From Flavobacterium sp. CS20 (GTDB lineage: Bacteria; Bacteroidota; Bacteroidia; Flavobacteriales; Flavobacteriaceae): a DNA stretch of 64,000 nt. Below the pieces are notes generated by a model. The model had not been told where the DNA came from. It ran no database searches and was given only the letters and a program-made list of their open reading frames with translations. The stretch lies in NCBI RefSeq assembly GCF_018080005.1, contig NZ_CP073015.1, positions 496,001-560,000 of the forward strand, given 5' to 3'. The position numbers and the translations under genes are program-made. Numbering within the stretch: the stretch's first letter is position 1; the number at the start of each line of letters is the position of its first letter. This document shows positions 28,526-35,836 of the stretch, piece by piece.

Positions 28526-29035
28526 ATGGATTATATCCAAATAAACGGAATATTTCCTAAATTTGCTTTCAAAAGAATGAGGACAATGCAAGACCGTTTT
28601 TCAGCTATACAATTATATCAACCTGAATATAATCATTTAGTCAATCTACCTTTAGCAGATCAAGGCATCAGTGCGGGTTTTCCGAGTCCAGCTGATGATT
28701 TTCTCGACTTGAGCATCGACCTTAATAAAGAACTTATCAAGCATCCGTATGCCACATTCTACGGTCGCGTACGTGGCGATAGCATGACAGGTGCAGGCTT
28801 AGACGATGGCGATTTATTGATTATAGACAAGTCTCTCGAACCTCAAGATGGCAAAATTGCTGTGTGTTTTATCGATGGTGAGTTTACGGTAAAACGCATC
28901 AAACTCGACACCGATAGTTTGTGGCTCATGCCTGAAAACAAAAAATACAAACCCCTAAAAGTTACAGAAGATAACGAGTTTGTTATTTGGGGCGTGGTAA
29001 CTTGTGTGATTAAAAAGTTAGCTTTTAGTTGGTAG
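28526..29035 (+). CDS. umuD: UmuD-like S24 peptidase (SOS mutagenesis)
   Basis: 169 residues as read from 28526; ATGs at 28577 or 28586 would give about 150 residues, closer to usual UmuD. The self-cleavage site Ala-Gly is in GISAGFPSPA. The nucleophile Ser lies in GDSMTGAG and the Lys in FTVKRIKLD, so the Ser-Lys dyad of the LexA/UmuD family is intact. RecA-stimulated cleavage would yield UmuD', the partner of UmuC in translesion polymerase V. umuC follows after 139 bp, most of it repeats. The last six codons lie within a heptamer array. Confidence 0.9.
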   Translation: MDYIQINGIFPKFAFKRMRTMQDRFSAIQLYQPEYNHLVNLPLADQGISAGFPSPADDFLDLSIDLNKELIKHPYATFYGRVRGDSMTGAGLDDGDLLIIDKSLEPQDGKIAVCFIDGEFTVKRIKLDTDSLWLMPENKKYKPLKVTEDNEFVIWGVVTCVIKKLAFSW

Positions 29036-29095
29036 TCGGTAGCTTTTAGTTGGTAGTTGGTAGCTTTTAGTCGGTAGTTGGTAGCAATTAGTAAT
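29019..29095. repeat. heptamer tandem array, unit TAGNNGG/TAGCTTT, 11 copies, overlapping the umuD stop
   Basis: Eleven contiguous heptamers all begin with TAG (variants TAGCTTT, TAGTTGG, TAGTCGG, TAGCAAT, TAGTAAT), with a 21-bp higher-order repeat of three units. The TAG of the third unit is the umuD stop. Because the period is 7, TAG occurs in all three forward frames. The array fills the first part of the umuD-umuC gap. Confidence 0.9.
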
Positions 29096-29126
29096 AAACA
29101 TTAAACTAATAAATTAGAAACTTGTC

Positions 29127-29145
29127 CCCTTTCCTTTGGAGAGGG
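29127..29145. repeat. palindromic element upstream of umuC
   Basis: CCCTTTCC and GGAGAGGG form an 8-bp stem (one G-U) around TTT, followed by a second AGGGAGAGG purine stretch. This looks like the purine/pyrimidine palindromes scattered between genes in many Bacteroidota genomes; that comparison is from memory. It lies 30 bp before umuC. Confidence 0.55.
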
Positions 29146-29174
29146 TTAGGGAGAGGCTTTAAACCCAGAAAACT

Positions 29175-30439
29175 ATGGAACTTTTTGCCCTTGTCGATTG
29201 CAATAATTTTTACGCCTCGTGCGAACGGGTGTTTAATCCGAGTCTCAACAATAAGCCCGTTGTGGTGTTGTCTAATAATGACGGTTGTGTGATTGCCCGA
29301 AGCAACGAAGCCAAAGCACTTGGTATTCCTATGGGTGCACCAGCATTTAAATACCAATCCACTTTTGAAAAACACAATATTCACGTCTTTTCGTCCAACT
29401 ATGCTTTGTATGGCGATATGAGTCAACGGGTGATGAATACGCTGTCACAATTCACACCAGATGTTGAAGTTTATAGCATTGACGAAGCCTTTCTTAAATT
29501 TTCAGGATTTGAACATTTCGATATAGAATCTTATGCACGTCATATCAAAGCCACTGTCGATAAACATACAGGCATTCCCGTTAGTATTGGCGTGGCATCG
29601 ACCAAAGCTTTGAGCAAAATCGCCAACAAAATCGCCAAAAAATTTGCGGATAAAACTGGTGGTGTTCATGTCATTCAAACTGAAACTCAACGTCTCAAAG
29701 CCTTGAAATGGCTCGACATAGATGACGTTTGGGGTATTGGTCGCCAGCACGCTAATCGACTTAAAGCCAAATCAGTCTTTAAAGCTTATGATTTCACACA
29801 ATTGCCAGACGATTGGGTTCGCCAACAGATGAGCGTTGTTGGACTTCGGCTTAAAAAAGAACTCGAAGACCAACCGACTTTAGATTTAGAAGAAGTCGCC
29901 ACCAAAAAAGCCATTGCCACCACACGCTCTTTTGATAAGCAGTACAGTGATTATGACATTATCCGTGAACGCGTGAGCAGTTTTGCCATCAGTTGTGGTG
30001 AAAAACTCAGACGTCAACACAGCCATTGCCAAATGATTCACGTGTTTTTATGCACCAACAAATTTCGACAAGATTTAGCACAATACCATCGCAGATGATT
30101 GTCAAAACCGAATACCCAACCAATTCCAGTATAGATTTGGTCAAATACGCCGTAAAAGCCCTTGATAAAATTTACAAACCCGAATACCAATACAAAAAAG
30201 CTGGCGTGATTGTCATGCAACTTCAACCCGAAAACACCGAGCAACTCAGCTTATTTTCTCAAAAAAATCCCAAACACCACCAACTCATGCAAGACATTGA
30301 CCATCTCAATAAGAGCATTGGTCGTCATAAAGTTAAATTTGGCAGTCAAGATTTAGGTCGCGTGTGGAAGATGCGTCAAGAACGATTGTCACAACGCTAC
30401 AGCACCACGATTAGTGAAAGTATTGTGATTAAAGTTTAA
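29175..30439 (+). pseudogene. umuC: DNA polymerase V catalytic subunit UmuC, frame broken by a one-base deletion
   Basis: About 420 residues after repair. Y-family signatures: [45 protein letters not shown] (catalytic acidic pair) and [21 protein letters not shown] base is missing near 30094-30095: CATCGCAGATG reads on as [16 protein letters not shown] once a C is restored. The C-terminal part includes the UmuC-specific tail, and TEQLSLFSQ contains a QLSLF beta-clamp-binding motif. It performs error-prone lesion bypass with UmuD'. Forms an SOS operon with umuD. Base composition is visibly more GC-rich than the neighbouring housekeeping genes. Confidence 0.88.
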
Positions 30440-30724
30440 AATAATTTGGACGTTCCTCCCGATATATGCGGGATTTCCACTACAATCCCTAACGCAAAAT
30501 AAACGGTTGTTAATAAACAATTTTAAAACGATAACCAATCTCAAAAAAACACCTAAACCCACAAGTTTTTAAAATCCATCGGAGTCAAAGAGAATTAAAC
30601 CCAAATTATGCATTAGAGCATAATCCTCCATAATAGCCGACGAAAACATAGTTTTGGTCGGGGTTTGTGAATAATTCGGGTTAAAAAAACCAGTGAGTCA
30701 AGTGCCTAAAATAAAATCAAAAAC
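30440..30724. other. 285-bp umuC-ssb gap with several inverted repeats (possible structured element)
   Basis: TCCCG/CGGGA form a hairpin at 30457-30473. ATTATGC (30605-30611) pairs with GCATAAT (30618-30624). CCGACGAAAAC (30637-30647) pairs with GTTTTGGTCGG (30651-30661) with one mismatch. An outer helix joins AACCC...AATTAT near 30598-30609 to ATAATT...GGGTT near 30671-30682. On the minus strand a 42-codon open stretch crosses the same bases. I cannot say whether this is an RNA, a dispersed repeat or a gene remnant. Confidence 0.5.
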
Positions 30725-31057
30725 CTATTTCTGTGTCATCACAATATTATTGCAAACCACTTCAGTGATGTAGCGTTTGTCACCGTCTTTAGTTTCATAA
30801 GAACGCGTAGTCAGTTTACCACCAATCAGCACTTCTTGACCTTTAGAGACGTGATTTTCAATAACATCAGCAGTTTTGCCCCAAGCCACAATATTGTGCC
30901 AGTCGGTATTTTCTACTTTTTCACCCTTAGCAGTGGTGAAATAATCGTTGGTAGCTAAACTGAATTTCGCTAATTTTTTACCAGAATCTAAGTTGATGAT
31001 TTCTGGGTCTTGACCTAATCTTCCCATTAATTGCACATGGTTACGTAAATTATTCAT
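30725..31057 (-). CDS. ssb: short single-stranded DNA-binding protein
   Basis: 110 residues forming one OB fold: NNLRNHVQLMGRLGQDPEI start, WHNIVAWGKTADVIENHVSKG centre and the final strand YITEVVCNNIVMTQK. The flexible linker and acidic DDDIPF-type tip that recruit repair proteins in housekeeping SSBs are absent. It is therefore probably an accessory SSB and not the replication one. Located next to umuDC in the opposite orientation, which suggests use in DNA repair, competence or a mobile element. ATG 31057 is preceded by a perfect 7-bp hairpin. Confidence 0.9.
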   Translation of the reverse strand: MNNLRNHVQLMGRLGQDPEIINLDSGKKLAKFSLATNDYFTTAKGEKVENTDWHNIVAWGKTADVIENHVSKGQEVLIGGKLTTRSYETKDGDKRYITEVVCNNIVMTQK

Positions 31058-31073
31058 AATATAAAATTTTTGA

Positions 31074-31090
31074 TTCCGCCTTTGGCGGAA
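31074..31090. repeat. GC-rich hairpin in the ssb 5' region
   Basis: TTCCGCC pairs perfectly with GGCGGAA around a TTT loop, standing out in very AT-rich surroundings 17 bp upstream of the ssb start (minus strand). It could be a dispersed palindrome, an operator or an attenuating hairpin in the leader. Confidence 0.6.
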
Positions 31091-31320
31091 CAGTTAAACA
31101 TAAAACCGATTTAGGGTTTCTAAACCAGTGCCGTAACAAAACGACAGGACAAAGATGAGATAGGAGGGAAGAGATATTCGGTAAATAAACATCTACTTTC
31201 GTTTACTTTTGTTTGTAACTAATTGTAAATGGATAAAAACCTAATAAACAAATATTTATAAAAAATTAATAAATTGTTAAAAAAGTTTTATATTTGTTGG
31301 TTTATGATGGGGTTGTTCGC

Positions 31321-31454
31321 AATCCCTCATAAACTCGCAGAAACTTTAATCTCTCGACTAACGTAAAATGAGTAAATTTAGGATTGAAAGTTGAAACTTC
31401 GAATAAAATATAAACAACTGATTTATAGTGATATAATTTTAGGTTAATCAGAAT
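31321..31454. repeat. dispersed intergenic repeat, copy B
   Basis: Same element as 4322-4454 in the same orientation. Here CTGATT and AATCAG make a perfect 6-bp hairpin near the 3' end, where copy A has TTGATT and AGTCAG (pairing kept through G-U). It lies in a 671-bp gene-free stretch upstream of ssb. The identity ends abruptly at GAAT on the right-hand side in both copies. Confidence 0.85.
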
Positions 31455-31728
31455 TAAAATTTAAGCATAATATTAACCAAAAAACGAAAAAAATGATTAA
31501 AAAAAGCGATAAAGCAAGTGCCAACACGATGCTATAAGTAATACCTGCGAAATCGCAAAATCGAAAATTTGGATGTGAGTTTTTCGCGAGCAATTTATAT
31601 TTTTATAACATCAAAATCAGGAAGCACGCAAATGAAAATGACACCGAACGCTAAGCACACAGAAGTATTGCCACAGATCATATACATGAAATTACTGGCA
31701 CAAATCGGATCGTAATATTAAATACTAA
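31455..31728. other. gene-free stretch between the dispersed repeat and a membrane protein gene
   Basis: From 31058 to 31728 there is no recognised gene. The left part holds the ssb hairpin and repeat copy B. The right part has an unusual composition (TGCGAAATCGCAAAATCG near 31546 with GCGA/TCGC inverted pieces, and CGCGAG near 31582). A 27-codon frame from ATG 31632 shows no recognisable protein. It may be a decayed repeat of the type found near accessory genes. Confidence 0.35.
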
Positions 31729-32229
31729 TCAATTTTCTTTAACCCAGTCCTTAAAAACATCTTCCAATTCATAAGCTTGAGACAATCCGCGTTTCCGATT
31801 GTATCGTGCAAAAAAATAGAGACCTATCCAAACTAAAACAACGGCAATCATCAAATAAACATACAGCATAAACGGGGCATTAACCACAGATTTTGTGTAA
31901 GCCATTATAGCAAATCCAATAAACAAACAGACTAAAATAAGATGTAGAAAAATGAACAAAGTCCAATATGAATTATTTGGACTGTAAAGCCCTTTTATTG
32001 TGGTTTGAGTTTCTTCGTCTTCAATAATTTCAAGATGTAAGTTTGGGGTGAAAATTTTTTCACGGCTTCTTAGATGATGTATCCACAGGTGGTTGTCAGA
32101 CTGAGTAAGTCGATATTGAGATTTGTATTTTGATTTCAAGAGTTTAATACGATCTAATAATTCAGTTTTTTCAAGCGAAGTTTTGTGCTGAAATCGTGGA
32201 CGCAGGCGAATAGTTTTATCAATATCCAT
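31729..32229 (-). CDS. membrane protein of unknown function with two transmembrane helices
   Basis: 166 residues. A soluble N-terminal part of about 85 residues (KTIRLRPRFQHKTSLEKTELLDRIKLLK, strand-rich and basic, cut here by line) is followed by two hydrophobic helices (about 88-110 and 117-140) and a short charged C-terminus. The helical hairpin near the C-terminus suggests inner membrane insertion with the N-terminal domain in the cytosol. No family recognised. It stands alone, divergent from the ketosynthase operon. Confidence 0.65.
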   Translation of the reverse strand: MDIDKTIRLRPRFQHKTSLEKTELLDRIKLLKSKYKSQYRLTQSDNHLWIHHLRSREKIFTPNLHLEIIEDEETQTTIKGLYSPNNSYWTLFIFLHLILVCLFIGFAIMAYTKSVVNAPFMLYVYLMIAVVLVWIGLYFFARYNRKRGLSQAYELEDVFKDWVKEN

Positions 32230-32458
32230 AAATTCTAAATTAATGAAATTTAACTAATGTTTAAAGATATTGATTTTTTTTTAAAATATCTCAATCGTTT
32301 AAGTGTTCAAAACTTTGCAACGTTGTTCGGCTTGTGATTTGTTTTTCGTAGGATTTTTAAACTGCTTTTTAAATAAAAACATTCATTTTAATTATAATTA
32401 AGGCTTTGCTTTATAAGATGTTTATTAAATTGCAAACTCTTTTTTAAGATAAAAAATT

Positions 32459-33520
32459 ATGGCTGTAAAAATCACTGGATTTGGTTGTTATATTCCCGAA
32501 ATTGTAAGGACAAATGAAGATTTTTTAAATCATAAATTTTATACAGAAACGGGTAAAGATTTCGATGATAACCCACAAGTTATCATCAAAAAGTTTGAAC
32601 AAATCACTGGCATCAAAGAACGACGATATGTAAGTGATGATCTCAATGTCTCTGATATAGCACTCATTGCAGCACAAAAAGCAATAAATGATGCCAAAAT
32701 AGATCCTGAAACTTTAGATTATATCATTGTGGCTCACAATTTTGGAGATGTCAAACACGGCACAACTCAAACTGACATTTTGCCAAGTATAGGTTCTCGG
32801 GTGAAGCGTTTTTTGAAAATAAAAAATCATAGAACCGTTGCTTATGATATCATATTTGGATGTCCAGGTTGGTCGCAAGGCAGTATTCAGGCTAAAGCTT
32901 TTATTGAAAGTGGATTAGCTAAACGCTGTTTGGTTATTGGTGCCGAAACCTTATCGCGTGTTGTTGATCCTCACGACAGAGACAGTATGATATATTCTGA
33001 TGGAGCAGGAGCAACCATATATGAAAAAAGTGATGATGATAGTGGCATTCTTTCGCATGAATCGGCAACTTTCACCGAAAAAGAATCACACTATATTTAC
33101 TTTGGCGAAACCAATAATAAATCTAACGTTAGTGATAGAACTGGTTACATCAAAATGTATGGAAGAAAAATTTATAATTTTGCTTTATCAAATGTGCCAA
33201 AAGCCATGAAGTCTTGTTTTGACCAATCGGGAAAAGATATTAAACAGTTAAAAAAAATATTTATTCACCAAGCCAACGAAAAAATGGACGAAGCAATCGT
33301 CCAAAGATTTTATAAACTATATGGTTTGGAAATGCCAGATAAAATAATGCCGATGAGTATCGATAAGCTGGGCAATAGCAGTGTGGCTACCATCCCAACA
33401 TTATATGATTTATTCCTGAAAGGTCATTTCAAAAATCAAACTTTAGAAAAAGGCGATATCATCATGTTTGCCAGTGTTGGTGCAGGAATGAATATTAATG
33501 CATTGACCTACCAAATCTGA
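32459..33520 (+). CDS. 3-oxoacyl-ACP synthase III (FabH)-like ketosynthase
   Basis: 353 residues, thiolase fold. All three catalytic residues are present: Cys in YDIIFGCPGWSQGSIQA (near 133), His in IFIHQANEKMDE (near 273) and Asn in KLGNSSVATIPT (near 305). It is longer than typical FabH (about 320-330) and has GCPGW in place of the usual ACAG-type pocket sequence, so it probably condenses a special acyl primer rather than starting ordinary fatty acid synthesis. The methyltransferase and glycosyltransferase genes directly after it indicate a dedicated lipid or glycolipid pathway; the product is unknown. Confidence 0.85.
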   Translation: MAVKITGFGCYIPEIVRTNEDFLNHKFYTETGKDFDDNPQVIIKKFEQITGIKERRYVSDDLNVSDIALIAAQKAINDAKIDPETLDYIIVAHNFGDVKHGTTQTDILPSIGSRVKRFLKIKNHRTVAYDIIFGCPGWSQGSIQAKAFIESGLAKRCLVIGAETLSRVVDPHDRDSMIYSDGAGATIYEKSDDDSGILSHESATFTEKESHYIYFGETNNKSNVSDRTGYIKMYGRKIYNFALSNVPKAMKSCFDQSGKDIKQLKKIFIHQANEKMDEAIVQRFYKLYGLEMPDKIMPMSIDKLGNSSVATIPTLYDLFLKGHFKNQTLEKGDIIMFASVGAGMNINALTYQI

Positions 33521-33521
33521 G

Positions 33522-34043
33522 ATGTACGACGACAGGTTTCCGCATAAACGTTATAAACATACTTTAGAATTTTTAAATAAAAATATTCCAGCTCAAACTC
33601 ATATTTTAGATTTAGGTGTAAAAAATCCATTTTCTAAAATTATGCAAGATGAAGGCTATCAAGTAGAAAATACAAATGGCGAAGATTTAGACGAAGATTT
33701 CTCAGCTGTTGAAAAATCCAAAGCAGAAGTCGTTACAGCCTTTGAAATTTTTGAACATCTCATAGCTCCTTACAATATCTTAAAAGCCATTAAAGCTGAA
33801 CATCTTGTGGCTAGTGTACCTTTAAATTTATGGTTTGCCAATGCTTATAGAAGTAAAACCGACAAAAGGGACAGACACTATCACGAGTTTGAAGATTGGC
33901 AATTTGATTGGTTGCTGGAAAAGGCTGGTTGGCAAATTCAGAAACGAGAAAAATTTACAAATCCTGTAAACAAAATAGGTTTTAGACCAATTTTACGTTA
34001 CTTTACACCAAGGTATTATTTGGTTTATGCAAAACGTCGCTAA
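33522..34043 (+). CDS. class I SAM-dependent methyltransferase
   Basis: 173 residues, short for the class. SAM motif I is ILDLGVKNPFS (about 30-40), the acidic residue after strand 2 is in VENTNGEDLDEDF and motif IV is VVTAFEIFEHL (about 70-80). The C-terminal DWQFDWLLEKAGWQIQKRE resembles the end of methyltransferase domain 11/23 proteins. The substrate is unknown. It starts 1 bp after the ketosynthase stop and overlaps the next gene by 17 bp, so the three are translationally linked and probably work on one product. Confidence 0.8.
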   Translation: MYDDRFPHKRYKHTLEFLNKNIPAQTHILDLGVKNPFSKIMQDEGYQVENTNGEDLDEDFSAVEKSKAEVVTAFEIFEHLIAPYNILKAIKAEHLVASVPLNLWFANAYRSKTDKRDRHYHEFEDWQFDWLLEKAGWQIQKREKFTNPVNKIGFRPILRYFTPRYYLVYAKRR

Positions 34044-34902
34044 GCATCTAAAATTTGCAGTCATTATTCCTGCTTATAATGAAGAAGAACATTTATCAAA
34101 ATGTTTAAAATCATTATTAAATCAAACCTTAAAACCACATACGATTGTCGTAGTTGATGATTCTTCAACTGATAACACAGGAGAAATCATCAAAGCGTTT
34201 GAAAATAAAAATACAATAATAACTTCTATTTATCAAGCTTCAGAAACAAAGCATTTACCTGGTCAAAAAGTGATAAATGCTTTTAAAAAAGGCTTAAATA
34301 GTCTAAACTTAAATGATTTTGATATCATCTGTAAATTTGATGCCGACTTAATTTTTCCATCTCATTATCTTGAAGAAATTAATAAGGCTTTTGTGAGTGA
34401 TAAAAAAATTGGATTATGTGGTGGCGTTTGTAGTGTAGAAAATAGTGGTCGTTGGCAAACAGAAAAACTAACTAATTTAGATCATATTCGCGGGGCTTTA
34501 AAAGCCTATCGAGTAGAAGCTTTTAAAGACATAGGAGGTTTACCTTCTCAAATGGGTTGGGATACGGCAGATGAATTTAAATTAAGATATAAAAAATGGA
34601 AAATCAATGTCTTACATAATTTGCCTGTCAAACATTTAAAGCCAACAGCAACTTCCTATCAAGACTCATATTTTAAAAAACAAGGTCAAGTTTTTTATGC
34701 ATTAAGGTATAGTTTTTTACTGACGTTAATTGCATCTTTAAAAATTGCAAAACAAAGAAATCAATTATCTAAGTTTAAAGTTGTTTTAAACTCTTACTTG
34801 AAATCTAAAAATAAAAAACTCAACTTTTTATTGAGCAGGGAAGAAGGACAATATCTGAGGCACTACCGTTGGAATCAAATTTGGCGGAAGTTAAGACCAT
34901 AA
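34027..34902 (+). CDS. glycosyltransferase family 2
   Basis: 291 residues. GT-A motifs: FAVIIPAYNEEEHLSKCLKS, VVVDDSSTDNTGEII and ICKFDADLIFPSHYLEEI (metal site near residue 101). KDIGGLPSQMGWDTADEFKLRY corresponds to the catalytic ED region. The C-terminal third is basic. It overlaps the methyltransferase gene by 17 bp and ends at a long hairpin shared with tsf. In the operon it could glycosylate the lipid made by the ketosynthase, an inference from context only. Confidence 0.88.
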   Translation: MQNVAKHLKFAVIIPAYNEEEHLSKCLKSLLNQTLKPHTIVVVDDSSTDNTGEIIKAFENKNTIITSIYQASETKHLPGQKVINAFKKGLNSLNLNDFDIICKFDADLIFPSHYLEEINKAFVSDKKIGLCGGVCSVENSGRWQTEKLTNLDHIRGALKAYRVEAFKDIGGLPSQMGWDTADEFKLRYKKWKINVLHNLPVKHLKPTATSYQDSYFKKQGQVFYALRYSFLLTLIASLKIAKQRNQLSKFKVVLNSYLKSKNKKLNFLLSREEGQYLRHYRWNQIWRKLRP

Positions 34903-34975
34903 AAAAAATCATCTAAAATTACATAAGACGCTGAAACGAGTAGAGCGTGACAAATAAAATAATTTTAGATGATTT
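34901..34975 (-). terminator. long-stem terminator of rpsB-tsf, possibly also for the plus-strand operon
   Basis: TAATTTTAGATGATTT (34960-34975) and AAATCATCTAAAATTA (34906-34921) are perfectly complementary over 16 bp. Read on the minus strand the second arm runs into eight U. The 38-nt loop itself contains a five-pair stem ACGCT/AGCGT. It lies between the convergent tsf and glycosyltransferase genes. Confidence 0.8.
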
Positions 34976-34986
34976 AGTCTAATTGC

Positions 34987-35808
34987 TTATCCTAAAGCAA
35001 CACGTTTAAAACCAACAACTTCTACATCGCCAAAAGTTTTAGCATATTGTGCAACAGAAGTTTTGTTGTCTTTAATAAACATTTGATTCACTAAAGTGTT
35101 GTCTTTAAAAAAACGTTTCAATTTGCCTTGAGCAATTTTATCAAGCATATCTTCTGGCTTGCCTTCTTGTCTTAAATTGTCTTTAGCTATTTCTATTTCT
35201 TTGTCAATTGTAGCTTGGTCAACGCCATCTTCGTTTAAGGCAACAGGGTTCATAGCAGCAGCTTGCATAGCAACATCTTTGACCAATTCTTCAGCATTGT
35301 CAACAGCTTTAGATAAACCACTTAAAACGGCTATTTTGTTACCAGCATGAATATAAGAGCCAACAAATGGGGCTTCTAAAATTTCAAAAGCACCGAGTTC
35401 TATTTTTTCGCCAATAACACCAGTTTGTTCAATAAGTTTTTCTTCAACTGTAATGCTTTCAAAGTCTTGTTTTAAAAGCTCTTCCTTAGAAGAAACATTA
35501 AGTGCCTTTTGGGCTAAACTTTTAGCTAAGTTTATAAAATCTTCATTTTTAGCAACAAAGTCAGTTTCGCAATTCAGTGAAATGATAACCCCTTTCGAGT
35601 TGTCATCATTGACCAAAGCAATAGCAACACCTTCTGATGACTCACGATCAGCTCTTTTGGTCGCAACTTTTTGACCCTTTTTACGTAGCACTTCTATAGC
35701 TTTGTCAAAATCGCCGTCAGTTTCAACTAAGGCTTTTTTGCAATCCATCATACCAGCACCAGTTTGTTCTCTAAGTTTTTTAACGTCTGCAGCAGTTATT
35801 TTTGTCAT
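34987..35808 (-). CDS. tsf: translation elongation factor Ts
   Basis: 273 residues. EF-Ts exchanges GDP for GTP on EF-Tu. The N-terminal UBA-like domain reads ITAADVKKLREQTGAGMMDCKKALVE, followed by the core motif CETDFVAKNEDF that contacts the EF-Tu nucleotide site. The dimer-like second core lobe continues to KTFGDVEVVGFKRVALG. It follows rpsB by 28 bp (counting the restored rpsB frame), the universal rpsB-tsf order, and ends at a strong hairpin terminator. Confidence 0.97.
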   Translation of the reverse strand: MTKITAADVKKLREQTGAGMMDCKKALVETDGDFDKAIEVLRKKGQKVATKRADRESSEGVAIALVNDDNSKGVIISLNCETDFVAKNEDFINLAKSLAQKALNVSSKEELLKQDFESITVEEKLIEQTGVIGEKIELGAFEILEAPFVGSYIHAGNKIAVLSGLSKAVDNAEELVKDVAMQAAAMNPVALNEDGVDQATIDKEIEIAKDNLRQEGKPEDMLDKIAQGKLKRFFKDNTLVNQMFIKDNKTSVAQYAKTFGDVEVVGFKRVALG

Positions 35809-35836
35809 GATTATTTAAAAATTGTAAATTGAGTGA

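Noticed and set aside
31632..31715. 27-codon frame in the ssb-upstream gap
   Set aside because: No promoter, no recognised family, chance length.
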